NCBI GenBank assembly: GCA_037445225.1
Contig: JBBIKW010000006.1
Location: 1-64,000, forward strand
DNA from: M3007 sp037445225
GTDB taxonomy: Bacteria > Bacteroidota > Bacteroidia > Chitinophagales > Saprospiraceae
Length of the DNA stretch: 64,000 nt
Direction of reading: 5' to 3'
Position 1 is the first letter of the stretch. Each line of letters starts with the position of its first letter. Made by a program: the position numbers and the translations under genes. The notes below the pieces were generated by a model. That model saw only the letters and a program-made list of their open reading frames with translations. It ran no database searches and was not told where the DNA came from. Shown one piece after another: positions 23,827 to 32,798 of the stretch.

Positions 23827-26679
23827 TTAGGCGAACTTTTCACGCAGAAAGCGGGCAGTATGGCTTTGCTCGACAGAGAGGAGCTGTTCGGGTGGTCCCT
23901 CAAAGAGCAAGTAACCGCCCTTGTCGCCGCCTTCAGGGCCTAAGTCGATAACCCAATCGGCGCACTTGATGACTTCCAAGCTGTGCTCCACGACCAACAC
24001 CGTATGGCCGCGCTGGACCAGCGCTTCTATGGCCCGGAGCAGCTTCCAGATGTCGTGAAAGTGCAGGCCCGTCGTGGGCTCGTCGAAAATGAAAAAGGTG
24101 TGGCTGTTGCTGGCTGCCTGATTACCGATGAGGAAATAGGCCAGCTTGACGCGCTGTGCCTCGCCGCCAGAGAGGGTGCTGCTGGACTGGCCCAGCTGAA
24201 CATAACCCAACCCTACGTCGCTAAGCGGTTGGAGCCGCTCCTGGATCTCGCGGTGTCCTTTAAAGAAAACCAAGGCTTCGTCAACGGTCATCCTCAACAC
24301 GTCGTAAATATTCTTGCCTCGGTACTCGACTTCGAGGACGTCGGCTTGGAAGCGGCGTCCCCGACAGGCTTCGCATTCCAAATGGACGTCGGCGAGAAAC
24401 TGCATCTCTACGACCTGCTCGCCCTCGCCCTTGCACACTTCGCAGCGTCCGCCCTCTACGTTGAAACTAAAGTGACGCGCCTGGTATCCGCGCAGCTTGC
24501 TCAGCGGCTGTGCGGCAAAGAGGTCTCGAATGAAATCGTAGGCCTTCACATACGTCACGGGATTGGAGCGGCTGCTCTTGCCGATGGGAGTTTGATTGAC
24601 CAGCTCCACCCGGCTAATTTGGCGCACAGGCCCTTCGAGACCCTCGTGCGACCCAGGTGCGATGGGGGGCGCGTCGGGCAAGTGCTGCAGCAGCGCAGGG
24701 TAGAGGATGTCGCGCACTAAGGTGGTCTTGCCGGAGCCGCTGACGCCGCTAGCTACCGTAAAGCAGCCCAACGGTATGCGGACATCGATGCCCTTGAGGT
24801 TGTGCTGCCGAGCGCCTCGGATGCAGAGGAACTCGGAAGGCGTGCGGCGCTTTTCTGGAATAGGGATGCGGCGCTCTCCTCGCAAGTATTGGGCGGTCAG
24901 GCTGTGCGGGAGCGCCTTGTCCAAATCGGCATAAGGGCCAGCAAAGACGACTTCTCCACCGTGTATGCCGGCTTCTGGGCCCATGTCGATCCAATAGTCC
25001 GCATTGCGGATGACCTCCTCTTCGTGTTCGACGACGACGACGGTGTTGCCCAAGTCGCGCAGGCGCTTGAGCGTTTGCACTAAGCGAGCGGTGTCGCGCG
25101 GATGAAGCCCTACCGAGGGCTCGTCGAGCAAATAAAGAGAAGCGACCAAGTTGCTGCCTAAGGTGCGCGTCAGGTGAATGCGCTGGGTTTCTCCACCGCT
25201 GAGCGTGTTTGACACGCGGTCGAGCGTCAAGTAGCCCAGTCCCAAGTCCACCATAGTGCGCAGGCGACTGATTATCTCGGCGAGCAAGCGCCGGGCTACG
25301 CGCTCCTCGTGATCGCTCCACCGCATCTGTTCGAAAAAAGCCAACAGCTCTTCGATCGGCATCTGCGACAGTTCGGCGATGTTTTTTTCGCCGATGCGCA
25401 CGCACAAGGCCTCCCAACGCAGGCGTTGCCCTTCGCACGTGCTGCAAATGGTGCGACCGCGGTAGCGGGCCAACATGACGCGGTTTTGAATCTTGTAGGT
25501 CTTGCTTTCCAACTCCTCGAAAAAGCCGCGGATACCTGGGAAATACTCGTTTCCGTTCCAGAGCAGCCGCTGCTGCTCTTTGGTCAGCTTTTCGTAAGGC
25601 GTATGCACCGGAAAGTCGAAGCGGTGCGCTAAGCGTAAAAACTCCGCTTGCCATTCGCCGAACTTCTCGCCCTTCCACGGCGCAACGGCTCCTTCGTAGA
25701 CGGATTTACGCTTGTCTGGGATGACTTTGTCGGGGTCAATGCCCAACACGCGTCCATAACCTTCACAGGTGGGGCATGCTCCGTAGGGGTTGTTGTAGTT
25801 GAATAGCTGCGGCGTGATCTCGGGAAAGGTAAGGCCGTCGGCTTCCATGCGCGTACTAAAAGGATACAGTTGGACGCCTCCTTCCTCAGCAGCGTATACG
25901 GCGATTTGGCACTCTCCTTCCCCTTCCTGTAAGGCCGTATGCACCGAGTCGGCAAAGCGCATCCACGTGTTGTCGTCCTCTTCGGCAATACGGCGCGCAA
26001 AGCGGTCTACAACCAGCTGAAGAGGTGCTTCCGCTGGAAACTCACCCGCCAAGAGGTCTTCGATGCGCTCGATGCGCTCCTGAAGGTAAACGCGCGTATA
26101 GCCTTTTTGCAACAACGACGACAGCACCTGAGGTGTCGGACGCCCGTGTCGGTGTACCGGCGCCAACAATAGGCCACGCGTTCCGTCCGGCAGGCGCTTC
26201 ACAAAGTCTACCACGTCGCTAACCTCGTGCCGCTGCACGACCTGTCCGCTCTTAGGTGAATAGTATTTGCCTACGCGCGCAAACAGCAGCCGCAAAAAAT
26301 CGTACAGCTCCGTCATACTGCCCACCGTAGAGCGCGCGTTGCCGCCAGTGACGCGCTGCTCAATAGCAATGGCCGGGCAAATTCCCCGAATATAGTCCAC
26401 ATCGGGCTTCTTCATTCGGCCCAAAAATTGGCGCGCATAGCTGGATAAGCTCTCTACGTAGCGGCGTTGCCCTTCGGCGTAGAGGGTATCTATGGTGAGG
26501 CTCGACTTGCCTGAACCAGAGACCCCGGTCACCACCACCAGCGTGTTTTTGGGGATCTCTACGCTCACATTTTTTAGGTTGTTCACACGAGCACCTCGAA
26601 TGAGGATGCGCTTCGAGTCGACAATGTCGGGCGTGAACCGCTCCTGGGCGTCTGTCATCTGCGCACGTTCGTCTGTCAT
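23827..26679 (-). CDS. uvrA: Excinuclease ABC subunit A
   Basis: 950 residues, full length. The damage-recognition ATPase of nucleotide excision repair; with UvrB it scans DNA for bulky lesions. Two ABC modules are seen: Walker A GVSGSGKSS (about residue 50) and GVSGSGKTT (about 640), and signatures LSGGETQRIHLT and LSGGEAQRVKLA. Zinc-finger cysteines are in CPTCEGYGRV, CSTCEGQRL and CEVCKGEGEQ...CEACRGRRF. The start MTDERAQ gives a slightly longer N-terminus than usual; the second Met eight codons on is possible. A near -7 box (CAACTTTG, 26684-26691) sits 4 nt upstream. Confidence 0.97.
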   Translation of the reverse strand: MTDERAQMTDAQERFTPDIVDSKRILIRGARVNNLKNVSVEIPKNTLVVVTGVSGSGKSSLTIDTLYAEGQRRYVESLSSYARQFLGRMKKPDVDYIRGICPAIAIEQRVTGGNARSTVGSMTELYDFLRLLFARVGKYYSPKSGQVVQRHEVSDVVDFVKRLPDGTRGLLLAPVHRHGRPTPQVLSSLLQKGYTRVYLQERIERIEDLLAGEFPAEAPLQLVVDRFARRIAEEDDNTWMRFADSVHTALQEGEGECQIAVYAAEEGGVQLYPFSTRMEADGLTFPEITPQLFNYNNPYGACPTCEGYGRVLGIDPDKVIPDKRKSVYEGAVAPWKGEKFGEWQAEFLRLAHRFDFPVHTPYEKLTKEQQRLLWNGNEYFPGIRGFFEELESKTYKIQNRVMLARYRGRTICSTCEGQRLRWEALCVRIGEKNIAELSQMPIEELLAFFEQMRWSDHEERVARRLLAEIISRLRTMVDLGLGYLTLDRVSNTLSGGETQRIHLTRTLGSNLVASLYLLDEPSVGLHPRDTARLVQTLKRLRDLGNTVVVVEHEEEVIRNADYWIDMGPEAGIHGGEVVFAGPYADLDKALPHSLTAQYLRGERRIPIPEKRRTPSEFLCIRGARQHNLKGIDVRIPLGCFTVASGVSGSGKTTLVRDILYPALLQHLPDAPPIAPGSHEGLEGPVRQISRVELVNQTPIGKSSRSNPVTYVKAYDFIRDLFAAQPLSKLRGYQARHFSFNVEGGRCEVCKGEGEQVVEMQFLADVHLECEACRGRRFQADVLEVEYRGKNIYDVLRMTVDEALVFFKGHREIQERLQPLSDVGLGYVQLGQSSSTLSGGEAQRVKLAYFLIGNQAASNSHTFFIFDEPTTGLHFHDIWKLLRAIEALVQRGHTVLVVEHSLEVIKCADWVIDLGPEGGDKGGYLLFEGPPEQLLSVEQSHTARFLREKFA

Positions 26680-26845
26680 GGGGCAAAGTTGACCAATTGC
26701 ACCGACTTCGAGAGATGCCTAAAATCGATCGATGGCATTCTATGGCGCCAATCGAGAAAAGGCATTCCACCAAATTTTTTCCGCGTTAGACCGCGAAAAT
26801 TCCCCACTTGGGAAAAATGACACGAAGCACTAAACGAGAGCATCC

Positions 26846-26853
26846 TACTTTTG
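26846..26853 (+). promoter_or_regulatory. -7 box for the cytochrome c lipoprotein operon
   Basis: TACTTTTG, exact TAnnTTTG, 82 nt before ATG 26936. The interval 26680-26935 otherwise shows nothing recognisable. Confidence 0.45.
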
Positions 26854-26935
26854 TTTGAGTGTTCTGGAACAAACTTTGATATCTCTATACATCGAAAGTG
26901 CTGCATTCTTCGTTTTGGTGTCATTCCATTGGATT

Positions 26936-27316
26936 ATGAGAAACGTTCACTTGTTTCTATTGACCGTTTTATTCCTCAGCGCACTAATGCTTGTTCTGTC
27001 TGCCTGCTATTACGACAACGAGGAAGACCTCTATGGCGACAGCCCTACCCAATGCGATACGGCGGGTGTGCGCTACAGTGTGGAGGTGAAAAGTATTTTC
27101 GACGCCAACTGTGCGGCCTGCCATGTTCCCGGCAATTCACAGTATTCGGGTATTCCGCTGCAGACCCACGCGCAGTTGGAGGGCATGGCTAAAAACGGCA
27201 AGCTGGTCAACCGCATCAACAACAGTGCGAGTCCTATGCCGCCCAGTGGGTTGATGCCGCTCTGCGACCGAGCCCGCATCGAGGCCTGGGTGCGCGCCGG
27301 TGCGCCAAACAATTAA
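26936..27316 (+). CDS. Cytochrome c-like lipoprotein (single haem)
   Basis: 126 residues from the ATG at 26936 that begins the signal peptide; the longer frame adds no signal. Lipobox LSAC24 predicts an envelope lipoprotein. One c-type haem motif C59-A-A-C-H63 lies in VEVKSIFDANCAACHVPG, with a candidate distal Met in SPMPPSGLMP (about 98-106). The pattern sVkpIF..nCaaCH is that of PSCyt-type domains in Bacteroidota envelope proteins. It is first in a run with the OB-fold and YceI genes (spaces of 22 and 81 nt). A role in periplasmic electron transfer or redox sensing is inference. Confidence 0.85.
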   Translation: MRNVHLFLLTVLFLSALMLVLSACYYDNEEDLYGDSPTQCDTAGVRYSVEVKSIFDANCAACHVPGNSQYSGIPLQTHAQLEGMAKNGKLVNRINNSASPMPPSGLMPLCDRARIEAWVRAGAPNN

Positions 27317-27338
27317 CTTTTTAAAACCAAAGCGGACC

Positions 27339-27752
27339 ATGAAAAAGCGCCTGATCCTTATCACCTTGTTGCTGATGGCTGTGGCTGGAGCGGTAGGGTT
27401 GTATTTCTACTTTCAAAAAATGCCCAGCATGGCTTATCAAAAAGCCGAGTTGACCATCTCTGCAGAGGAGCTGTACCGAGCTTTTGAGACCGATGAGCCG
27501 GCTGCCAATGCGCGGTACTTAGGAAAAATCTTAGCGGTCAACGGTCGGGTGCGCGAGGTGAATACGCTTCCCGACGGCACGGTAAAGGTAATTTTAGATA
27601 CGGGCCGCGACTTTGGCGTATTGTGCGAATTCGACCCCAACACTCGGCACGCGCGCACAGCGTTTAGCCCAGGAGAACCCCTAACGCTAAAGGGAGAATG
27701 CGCGGGCCTGAACTTCGACGTCTTGCTGGCTCGGTGTGCTGTGGTAGAATAA
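27339..27752 (+). CDS. Membrane-anchored OB-fold (tRNA_anti-like) protein
   Basis: 137 residues from ATG 27339. One N-terminal transmembrane segment (about 4-26) is followed by an extracytoplasmic domain. The phrases ISAEELYRAFETDEPAANARYLGK, then ILAVNGRVREV and LKGECAGLNFDV match the tRNA_anti-like OB-fold family of Bacteroidota. The family's ligand is unknown; despite the name there is no evidence of tRNA binding. Two conserved-looking cysteines lie near the C-terminus. It sits 22 nt after the cytochrome lipoprotein gene and just before YceI, so it probably shares their function. Confidence 0.78.
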   Translation: MKKRLILITLLLMAVAGAVGLYFYFQKMPSMAYQKAELTISAEELYRAFETDEPAANARYLGKILAVNGRVREVNTLPDGTVKVILDTGRDFGVLCEFDPNTRHARTAFSPGEPLTLKGECAGLNFDVLLARCAVVE

Positions 27753-27833
27753 ACCCGATGCTTTCTCCTAAAAATACTCCCTGACGGCACTGCGCTGCAG
27801 GAATCCTTATCTATGTCCTAAACGTCTTGCACT

Positions 27834-28391
27834 ATGGCAAACAAAATCTGCTGTTTGTGGGTCGCCCTCGGTCTTTTGGCCACGGTGGGAAACGCCCAAA
27901 AATTCATGACGCGCGATGCGCGCATCTCCTTTCTCTCTGAAGCACCGCTCGAGAAAATAGAAGCCATCAACAAGAGTGGCTCTGCTGTGCTCGATGCGGC
28001 TACTGGCCGAATGGAGTGGAAAGTGCTCATCAAAAACTTCATTTTTGAAAAGAAGCTGATGCAGGAGCACTTCAATGAAAACTATATGGAGTCCGACAAA
28101 TTCCCCAATGCTACGTTTAAGGGCGAGATTGTGGGCATGAAAGAGCTGGATCTCACCAAGGACGGCAGCCACGACGTGCTCGCCAAGGGAAAGATGACCA
28201 TCCATGGCGTGGAGCGCGACATAGAGGTGCCGGGAAAGATCACCGTCTCGGGTAGTAAGTTGAACGTAAAGGCCAACTTTAAGGTGGCCTGCGCCGATTA
28301 CAACATCAGCATTCCCAGTGTGGTGCGCGATAACATCGCCAAAGAAATCGCCGTCTTTGTGGAGGCTCAGCTTGCGCCGCTGACGCGCTGA
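27834..28391 (+). CDS. YceI family protein (periplasmic lipocalin-like), copy 1
   Basis: 185 residues with a signal peptide ending GNAQ (about 22). YceI proteins are periplasmic beta-barrels that hold a long isoprenoid or amide ligand. Family marks are ISFLSEAPLEKIEA, HFNENYMESDKFPNATFKG, GKMTIHGVERDIEVPG and the closing SIPSVVRDNIAKEIAVFVEA. The gene is third after the cytochrome c and OB-fold genes. A clear paralogue is at 40724, again beside a cytochrome c lipoprotein gene. Confidence 0.9.
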   Translation: MANKICCLWVALGLLATVGNAQKFMTRDARISFLSEAPLEKIEAINKSGSAVLDAATGRMEWKVLIKNFIFEKKLMQEHFNENYMESDKFPNATFKGEIVGMKELDLTKDGSHDVLAKGKMTIHGVERDIEVPGKITVSGSKLNVKANFKVACADYNISIPSVVRDNIAKEIAVFVEAQLAPLTR

Positions 28392-28473
28392 TGTTTTTGC
28401 GCCGCGCTTGCACAAACCCGAGGTGCCTGGCTATAGAACATACTCGAGCGGCCGCTTTGCTACGGCCAACTCT

Positions 28474-28839
28474 TTAGTCCGTCCGCAGGATCTTCTCCAT
28501 GGGCCACCCTTTGGCCAATTCGTCTACGAGCTTGTCCAAGTAGCGGACTTTTTGAACCAGCGGGTCGGCGATCGCCTCTACGCGGTATCCGCAGATGACC
28601 CCGGTGATGCGATGCGCCTGAGGAGGCAGCTGTGCGCATTCGAAAAAAGTCTCAAAAGTGACTTTTTCCGCTAGGAGCTGCTCCAACTGTGCCTCGTCGA
28701 ACCCCGTCAGCCAGCGGATTACCTGATGGAGTTCTGCTCTGGTGCGGCCTTTCTTTTCCACTTTTGCTACATAGTGCGGATAAACTGAAGCGAAAGACAT
28801 CTGGGCGATGCGCTCTCGGTGCTTGGCTGTAATTTCCAT
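28474..28839 (-). CDS. DUF2200 protein
   Basis: 121 residues. It matches the DUF2200 family along its length: ITAKHRERIAQMSFASVYPHY, GRTRAELHQVIRWLTGFDEAQL and the conserved VICGYRVEAIADPLVQKVRYLDKLVDELAKGWPMEKIL region. It is a soluble, mainly helical cytoplasmic protein. The family function is unknown. It follows the M1 peptidase gene on the same strand with a 15-nt gap and may be co-transcribed. Confidence 0.88.
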   Translation of the reverse strand: MEITAKHRERIAQMSFASVYPHYVAKVEKKGRTRAELHQVIRWLTGFDEAQLEQLLAEKVTFETFFECAQLPPQAHRITGVICGYRVEAIADPLVQKVRYLDKLVDELAKGWPMEKILRTD

Positions 28840-28854
28840 ACGCTTTGGGCTGTT

Positions 28855-31548
28855 CTACTCAAACAATCCGTAGTAGAGGCGGAGCAACGCGTCTTTTTCC
28901 TTTTCGCGCACTTCGTTGAGCAAGCCGGTGAGTTCTTCGGCTTCCGCTGTGCGGTTGCCCTCTCGATAGAAGTTGCGCAGCTCGTAGAGGGTTCGAGTGG
29001 AGGAGAAGCGGCGCCACGGGCTGGCGTTCTCCGTAATGGCAATGGCGTAGCACAGCTCGACGGCTGACTGGATGAGAGCGGCATCGTCCAGCTGGGTGAG
29101 GTAGGCGGCATAGTTCTCAAAGAAGTCGAACGTCGCACTATTGTCGACGCGGCGGGCCATTTGTTGGAACCAGGTGGCGTAGGATTTGTCCGGATACCGA
29201 GCATATAGCTCGGCAAGGGCAGTGGCGATGTTGTCGTCTTCTTCGTTCTGAAGTGTTTTTGCCGCTTGCAAAGCGCTTGCAGTGTCTAACTGCGCTAAGG
29301 CTCGCAGCGCTGCCGACACCAAGCTATACGGTGCGTCAGACGAGAGCATCTTTTCAAAGATAGGCCTGTATTGCGGCTCGCCTAAGTTGCTCAGCAGTTC
29401 AACTGCTTTTGTGCGCACGTTGTAATCGGGGTCGTTTTCCGCCATATGGGCGACGGCTGCGGCGATATCGGGATCTTCCATGTCGGACCGAGCCAGCCCC
29501 ACCATGCGCAATACCCAGTGGCGGTCGTGAAGCGCTTCCTGGAAGACGCTTCGATGCAGAGAGTGTTCTTCGGAGTTCTGCAGTCCCTGCAAGGCCTCTA
29601 AGCGGTCTTTCCACAGCGGTGCGTGGCGGTACATAAAGGCCCATTCTTCGGGCGTATGTCGGTCTTCTTTTTCGGCCAAAAGCCCCTTTTCAGCGTCTAC
29701 GTTGATGAGAGCAGGGGCTTCGGGTAGGCCGAAGGTAAATGTCTGGGTGTGCTGGTTGAGGCGCACCGCGTGGCGCGTAGCGCGGCCGCTGCGGTCGTAG
29801 ATGTCTATTTGTATGGGTAAATCGAAGACGTAGGGCACTCCGTTTTTCGGCTCCTGTGTTTGGGCGATAGAAACAGAGGCTTGGCGCGCCGTCTCGTCCC
29901 ACTGATAGGAAATGTCCAACTTGGGATGCCCAGCACTGAAGAACCACTGGTTGAAGAAGTAGTTGAGGTCCTGTCCAGTGACCTCTTCAAAGGCGAGGCG
30001 CAGCTCGTGCGCCTCCACGTCGGAATAGGCGTTTTTAGAGAGGTAGTAGTTCAGCGCAGTAAAGAACGCCTCGTCGCCCACCAGTTGGCGCAGCATGTGC
30101 AACACGGCACCGCCTTTGTTGTACGAATGCGCATCGAACATGTCCTCGCGGTTCTCGTAGCCGAAGTGGATAAGCGGATGCCCTCCGTCCTGGGCCGAGC
30201 TGAAGTACCCTTGTTGTTCGTTGAATAGGTGGAAGTCAGCTTCTTCGCGCCCATATTTGTGTTCAAACCACAGGTATTCAGCGTAATTCGCAAAACCTTC
30301 GTTGAGCGTCAGGTTGGCCCAGCTTTCCAGCGTGACTAAATCGCCGAACCAGTGGTGGAACATTTCGTGTGCCACGATGCGTTCGTTTTCCTTGTGCTGG
30401 CTCAGCAGCGCGCGCGGCATTTTCTGGACGAAGTCCGCGAAAACTACTGCTGTAGTATTCTCCATAGCCCCGCTGACGAACTCGCGGACCACCACCTGAG
30501 CGTATTTGGGCCAAGGATAGGGGTAGTTGAGCTTTTGGCTGAAGAACTCCAGCATTTCAGTAGTATATGGGAAGATGTCGCGCGCGTAGGGTTCGTATTT
30601 GGGCTCGACATAGTACTCCACCGGAATGTTGCGCCAGCGGTCCTTGACCACGGCATACTCGCCGACGGCAATCATAAACAGGTAGGGGGCATGCGGCTTG
30701 TCCATAACCCAGTGGTCGGTGCGCGTACCGTCTGGGTTCACCTTAGAAGCTTTCAACACGCCGTTTGACAGGGTCTTGTAGCGCTTGTCCACTGTCAGGA
30801 GCATTTCCTGGGTGCAGCGCTGGTTAGGCTTGTCTATGGTGGGAAACCAGAAGGAGTTGCTCTCCGTCTCGCCCTGCGTCCAGATCTGGCGGGGTTTCTC
30901 TGGGTCGCTGCCGTCGGCATTAATGAAATATAGGCCTTTGCCTGAAGTGATGGCGGCACTGCCGCCGAAGGACTCGCGCTCTTCGGGCTTTGCGGTGTAG
31001 TGGATGACCACAACAAAGGTGTCTTTTCGCCCAAAAGTTTGGCCTAAGGAAATGCTTATTTGCTCGTTGTCGTAAGTGTAGCGCAGCGTATCTTTTCTTC
31101 CACCCAGGCCGACGTAGTGGATGTCGAAGTTTTTCGCATCCAGCACCAGGCGGTCGGTAGCGTAGAACCAGGGGCGCAAAGTGAGGGAGGCTTTGCCATG
31201 GACGCGGCGCTTTTCCCAGTCGAACGACAGATCCAGGCGCGTGTGGATCAGTTCGTGGGTCTTCGGGTGCGAGGGGTTGTAACGCGGTAAGGTGTCGGCT
31301 AGGGCGGTACCGCTTTCCTCGGCCTCTTCCTCTGAGGACATGGGCCACTCCTCGTTTTCCTCTTGGTCGCTTGTGTCGACCATCTCGTCCGCTTCAGCGC
31401 CGATGAGGGGCTTTTCTAAGGTATCCCAATGGACAGGGGGAGCGGGCTTGACCGGGGCAGATGCAGTGCGCTCAGCAGTTTTGGGCGTGCATGCCAAAAT
31501 GAGGGCCAAAATGACCAGTGGTATCCACGCAAAAGAGGGTTTGCTCAT
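28855..31548 (-). CDS. M1 family aminopeptidase, lipoprotein, with HEAT-like repeats
   Basis: 897 residues. The signal peptide ends in a lipobox (LILAC-T, Cys20), so it is probably envelope-anchored. An acidic, Ser/Glu-rich stretch (about 45-85) forms a linker. The M1 core has the substrate motif SGAMENTTAV, zinc motif HEMFHHWFGD and downstream ligand NEGFANY (HExxH-18-E), which predict an active zinc aminopeptidase. After about 620 the sequence becomes helical repeats (DPDIAAAVAHMAENDPDYNV, KAVELLSNLGEPQYRP) of HEAT type, as in ERAP-like members. It likely processes peptides for nutrition. Confidence 0.93.
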   Translation of the reverse strand: MSKPSFAWIPLVILALILACTPKTAERTASAPVKPAPPVHWDTLEKPLIGAEADEMVDTSDQEENEEWPMSSEEEAEESGTALADTLPRYNPSHPKTHELIHTRLDLSFDWEKRRVHGKASLTLRPWFYATDRLVLDAKNFDIHYVGLGGRKDTLRYTYDNEQISISLGQTFGRKDTFVVVIHYTAKPEERESFGGSAAITSGKGLYFINADGSDPEKPRQIWTQGETESNSFWFPTIDKPNQRCTQEMLLTVDKRYKTLSNGVLKASKVNPDGTRTDHWVMDKPHAPYLFMIAVGEYAVVKDRWRNIPVEYYVEPKYEPYARDIFPYTTEMLEFFSQKLNYPYPWPKYAQVVVREFVSGAMENTTAVVFADFVQKMPRALLSQHKENERIVAHEMFHHWFGDLVTLESWANLTLNEGFANYAEYLWFEHKYGREEADFHLFNEQQGYFSSAQDGGHPLIHFGYENREDMFDAHSYNKGGAVLHMLRQLVGDEAFFTALNYYLSKNAYSDVEAHELRLAFEEVTGQDLNYFFNQWFFSAGHPKLDISYQWDETARQASVSIAQTQEPKNGVPYVFDLPIQIDIYDRSGRATRHAVRLNQHTQTFTFGLPEAPALINVDAEKGLLAEKEDRHTPEEWAFMYRHAPLWKDRLEALQGLQNSEEHSLHRSVFQEALHDRHWVLRMVGLARSDMEDPDIAAAVAHMAENDPDYNVRTKAVELLSNLGEPQYRPIFEKMLSSDAPYSLVSAALRALAQLDTASALQAAKTLQNEEDDNIATALAELYARYPDKSYATWFQQMARRVDNSATFDFFENYAAYLTQLDDAALIQSAVELCYAIAITENASPWRRFSSTRTLYELRNFYREGNRTAEAEELTGLLNEVREKEKDALLRLYYGLFE

Positions 31549-31631
31549 ATATGATGCTTTTGAAAATGAAAGAAGCTAAGGAACGGAAGGGGGTAGGGGA
31601 GAAGTATTTGGGCCGAAAGCAGCGGGCACAG

Positions 31632-32765
31632 TTATTGACTTTGTACCAAATCGAGCTGGAGAAGACCTTTTAGACGGGCGTGCAGTTCGGTGTTGTCGTA
31701 TACTCCGCCAAACCGTTCAGCACCTGGCCCATAGGCAAAAACCGGCACCATGGAAGCCGTGTGATAGAGGGTGGCGAATTTGATTTTCAAGTCTTTCCGG
31801 TCAGCGCCGCGCAACAGCGCCACCCCTCCCGTTTCGTGGTCGGCTGTAACGATGACCAAGGTTTGGCCATCCTGTTCAGCGAAGCGGAGCGCTTCACCTA
31901 CCGCTTGGTCAAAGTCCAACATTTCCTGCACGGCATACTGATCGTTGTTTTTGTGGCAAGCCCAGTCGATTTGAGAGCCCTCGATCATGATGAAAAACCC
32001 CTTTGGGCTCCGCTGCTTTAAGAAAGGCAAGGCCATGCGGGCAGCCAAGGGCAAGTAATCGCGACCTTCGCTAAATTTATCGGGCTCTTTGTCGGCAGAA
32101 AACCAGGCAAAGGGCCGACTCGGATGGGCGGAGCAGTGCTGAAGAGGCGTTTGCTGGAAAGTATAGACGTCGAACCCCTTAGCCTGCATTTCGCGGCATA
32201 AGTTGCGGCCATCGCTGCGCTGGGTGAAGTAGTGCAAGCCGCCGCCCACCATGAAGTCTAAGCGGGTCTGCAAGAAGAAGGGCGCAATAGCCTCCATTTC
32301 GGAGCGCTGGCCGACATGCGCGATGAACGCAGCGGGCGTGGCGTGCGTGATACTAGAGGTAGCAATTAGGCCCGTAGCCATGCCGGCCGCTGCGGCCTCT
32401 TCTAAGATGGTTCGGCAGGGCTCCTTGCGCGCATTCATACCAATGGCGCCGTTATACGTCTTGCATCCGCAGGAAAAAGCCGTGGCGCCCGCTGCCGAGT
32501 CGGTGATCAGGTGCTTGGCCGAGTGGGTTTTTATGAGCCCAGTGATGGGAAAACGCTCTAAGTGAAGCGGTTTTTGACTGGAGTAGATGGCAGCAGTGAT
32601 CTGCGCTATGCCCATGCCGTCTCCTATCAACAACACGACATTGCGCGGCCTATCTGCTGAGGGCGCAGTAGGAGCGGCAGATTCGCTTACCCCTCCAGTC
32701 GGTTGGACCCACCGACTGCCTTGGAAGGCTAAAGCCAGCGCCGAAAAGAAGAAGAGATATTTCAT
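31632..32765 (-). CDS. Alkaline phosphatase (PhoA superfamily)
   Basis: 377 residues with a signal peptide (MKYLFFFSALALAFQG). A metal-dependent phosphomonoesterase acting outside the cytoplasm. Features are the first metal site NVVLLIGDGMG, the nucleophile Ser in TDSAAGATAFSCG (about residue 90), HATPAAFIAHV, MIEGSQIDWACHKN and the last metal site VTADHETGG. All expected ligands are visible. A -7 box ends only 4 nt before the start codon, so its mRNA may be leaderless. No Pho-box-like site was recognised. Confidence 0.93.
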   Translation of the reverse strand: MKYLFFFSALALAFQGSRWVQPTGGVSESAAPTAPSADRPRNVVLLIGDGMGIAQITAAIYSSQKPLHLERFPITGLIKTHSAKHLITDSAAGATAFSCGCKTYNGAIGMNARKEPCRTILEEAAAAGMATGLIATSSITHATPAAFIAHVGQRSEMEAIAPFFLQTRLDFMVGGGLHYFTQRSDGRNLCREMQAKGFDVYTFQQTPLQHCSAHPSRPFAWFSADKEPDKFSEGRDYLPLAARMALPFLKQRSPKGFFIMIEGSQIDWACHKNNDQYAVQEMLDFDQAVGEALRFAEQDGQTLVIVTADHETGGVALLRGADRKDLKIKFATLYHTASMVPVFAYGPGAERFGGVYDNTELHARLKGLLQLDLVQSQ

Positions 32766-32769
32766 GAGC

Positions 32770-32777
32770 CAAATGTA
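32770..32777 (-). promoter_or_regulatory. -7 box abutting the alkaline phosphatase start
   Basis: TACATTTG on the minus strand, exact TAnnTTTG, ending 4 nt before ATG 32765. A start site 4-7 nt downstream would fall on the start codon. Confidence 0.45.
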
Positions 32778-32798
32778 CGGTGCCGTTGCATTTTGATG

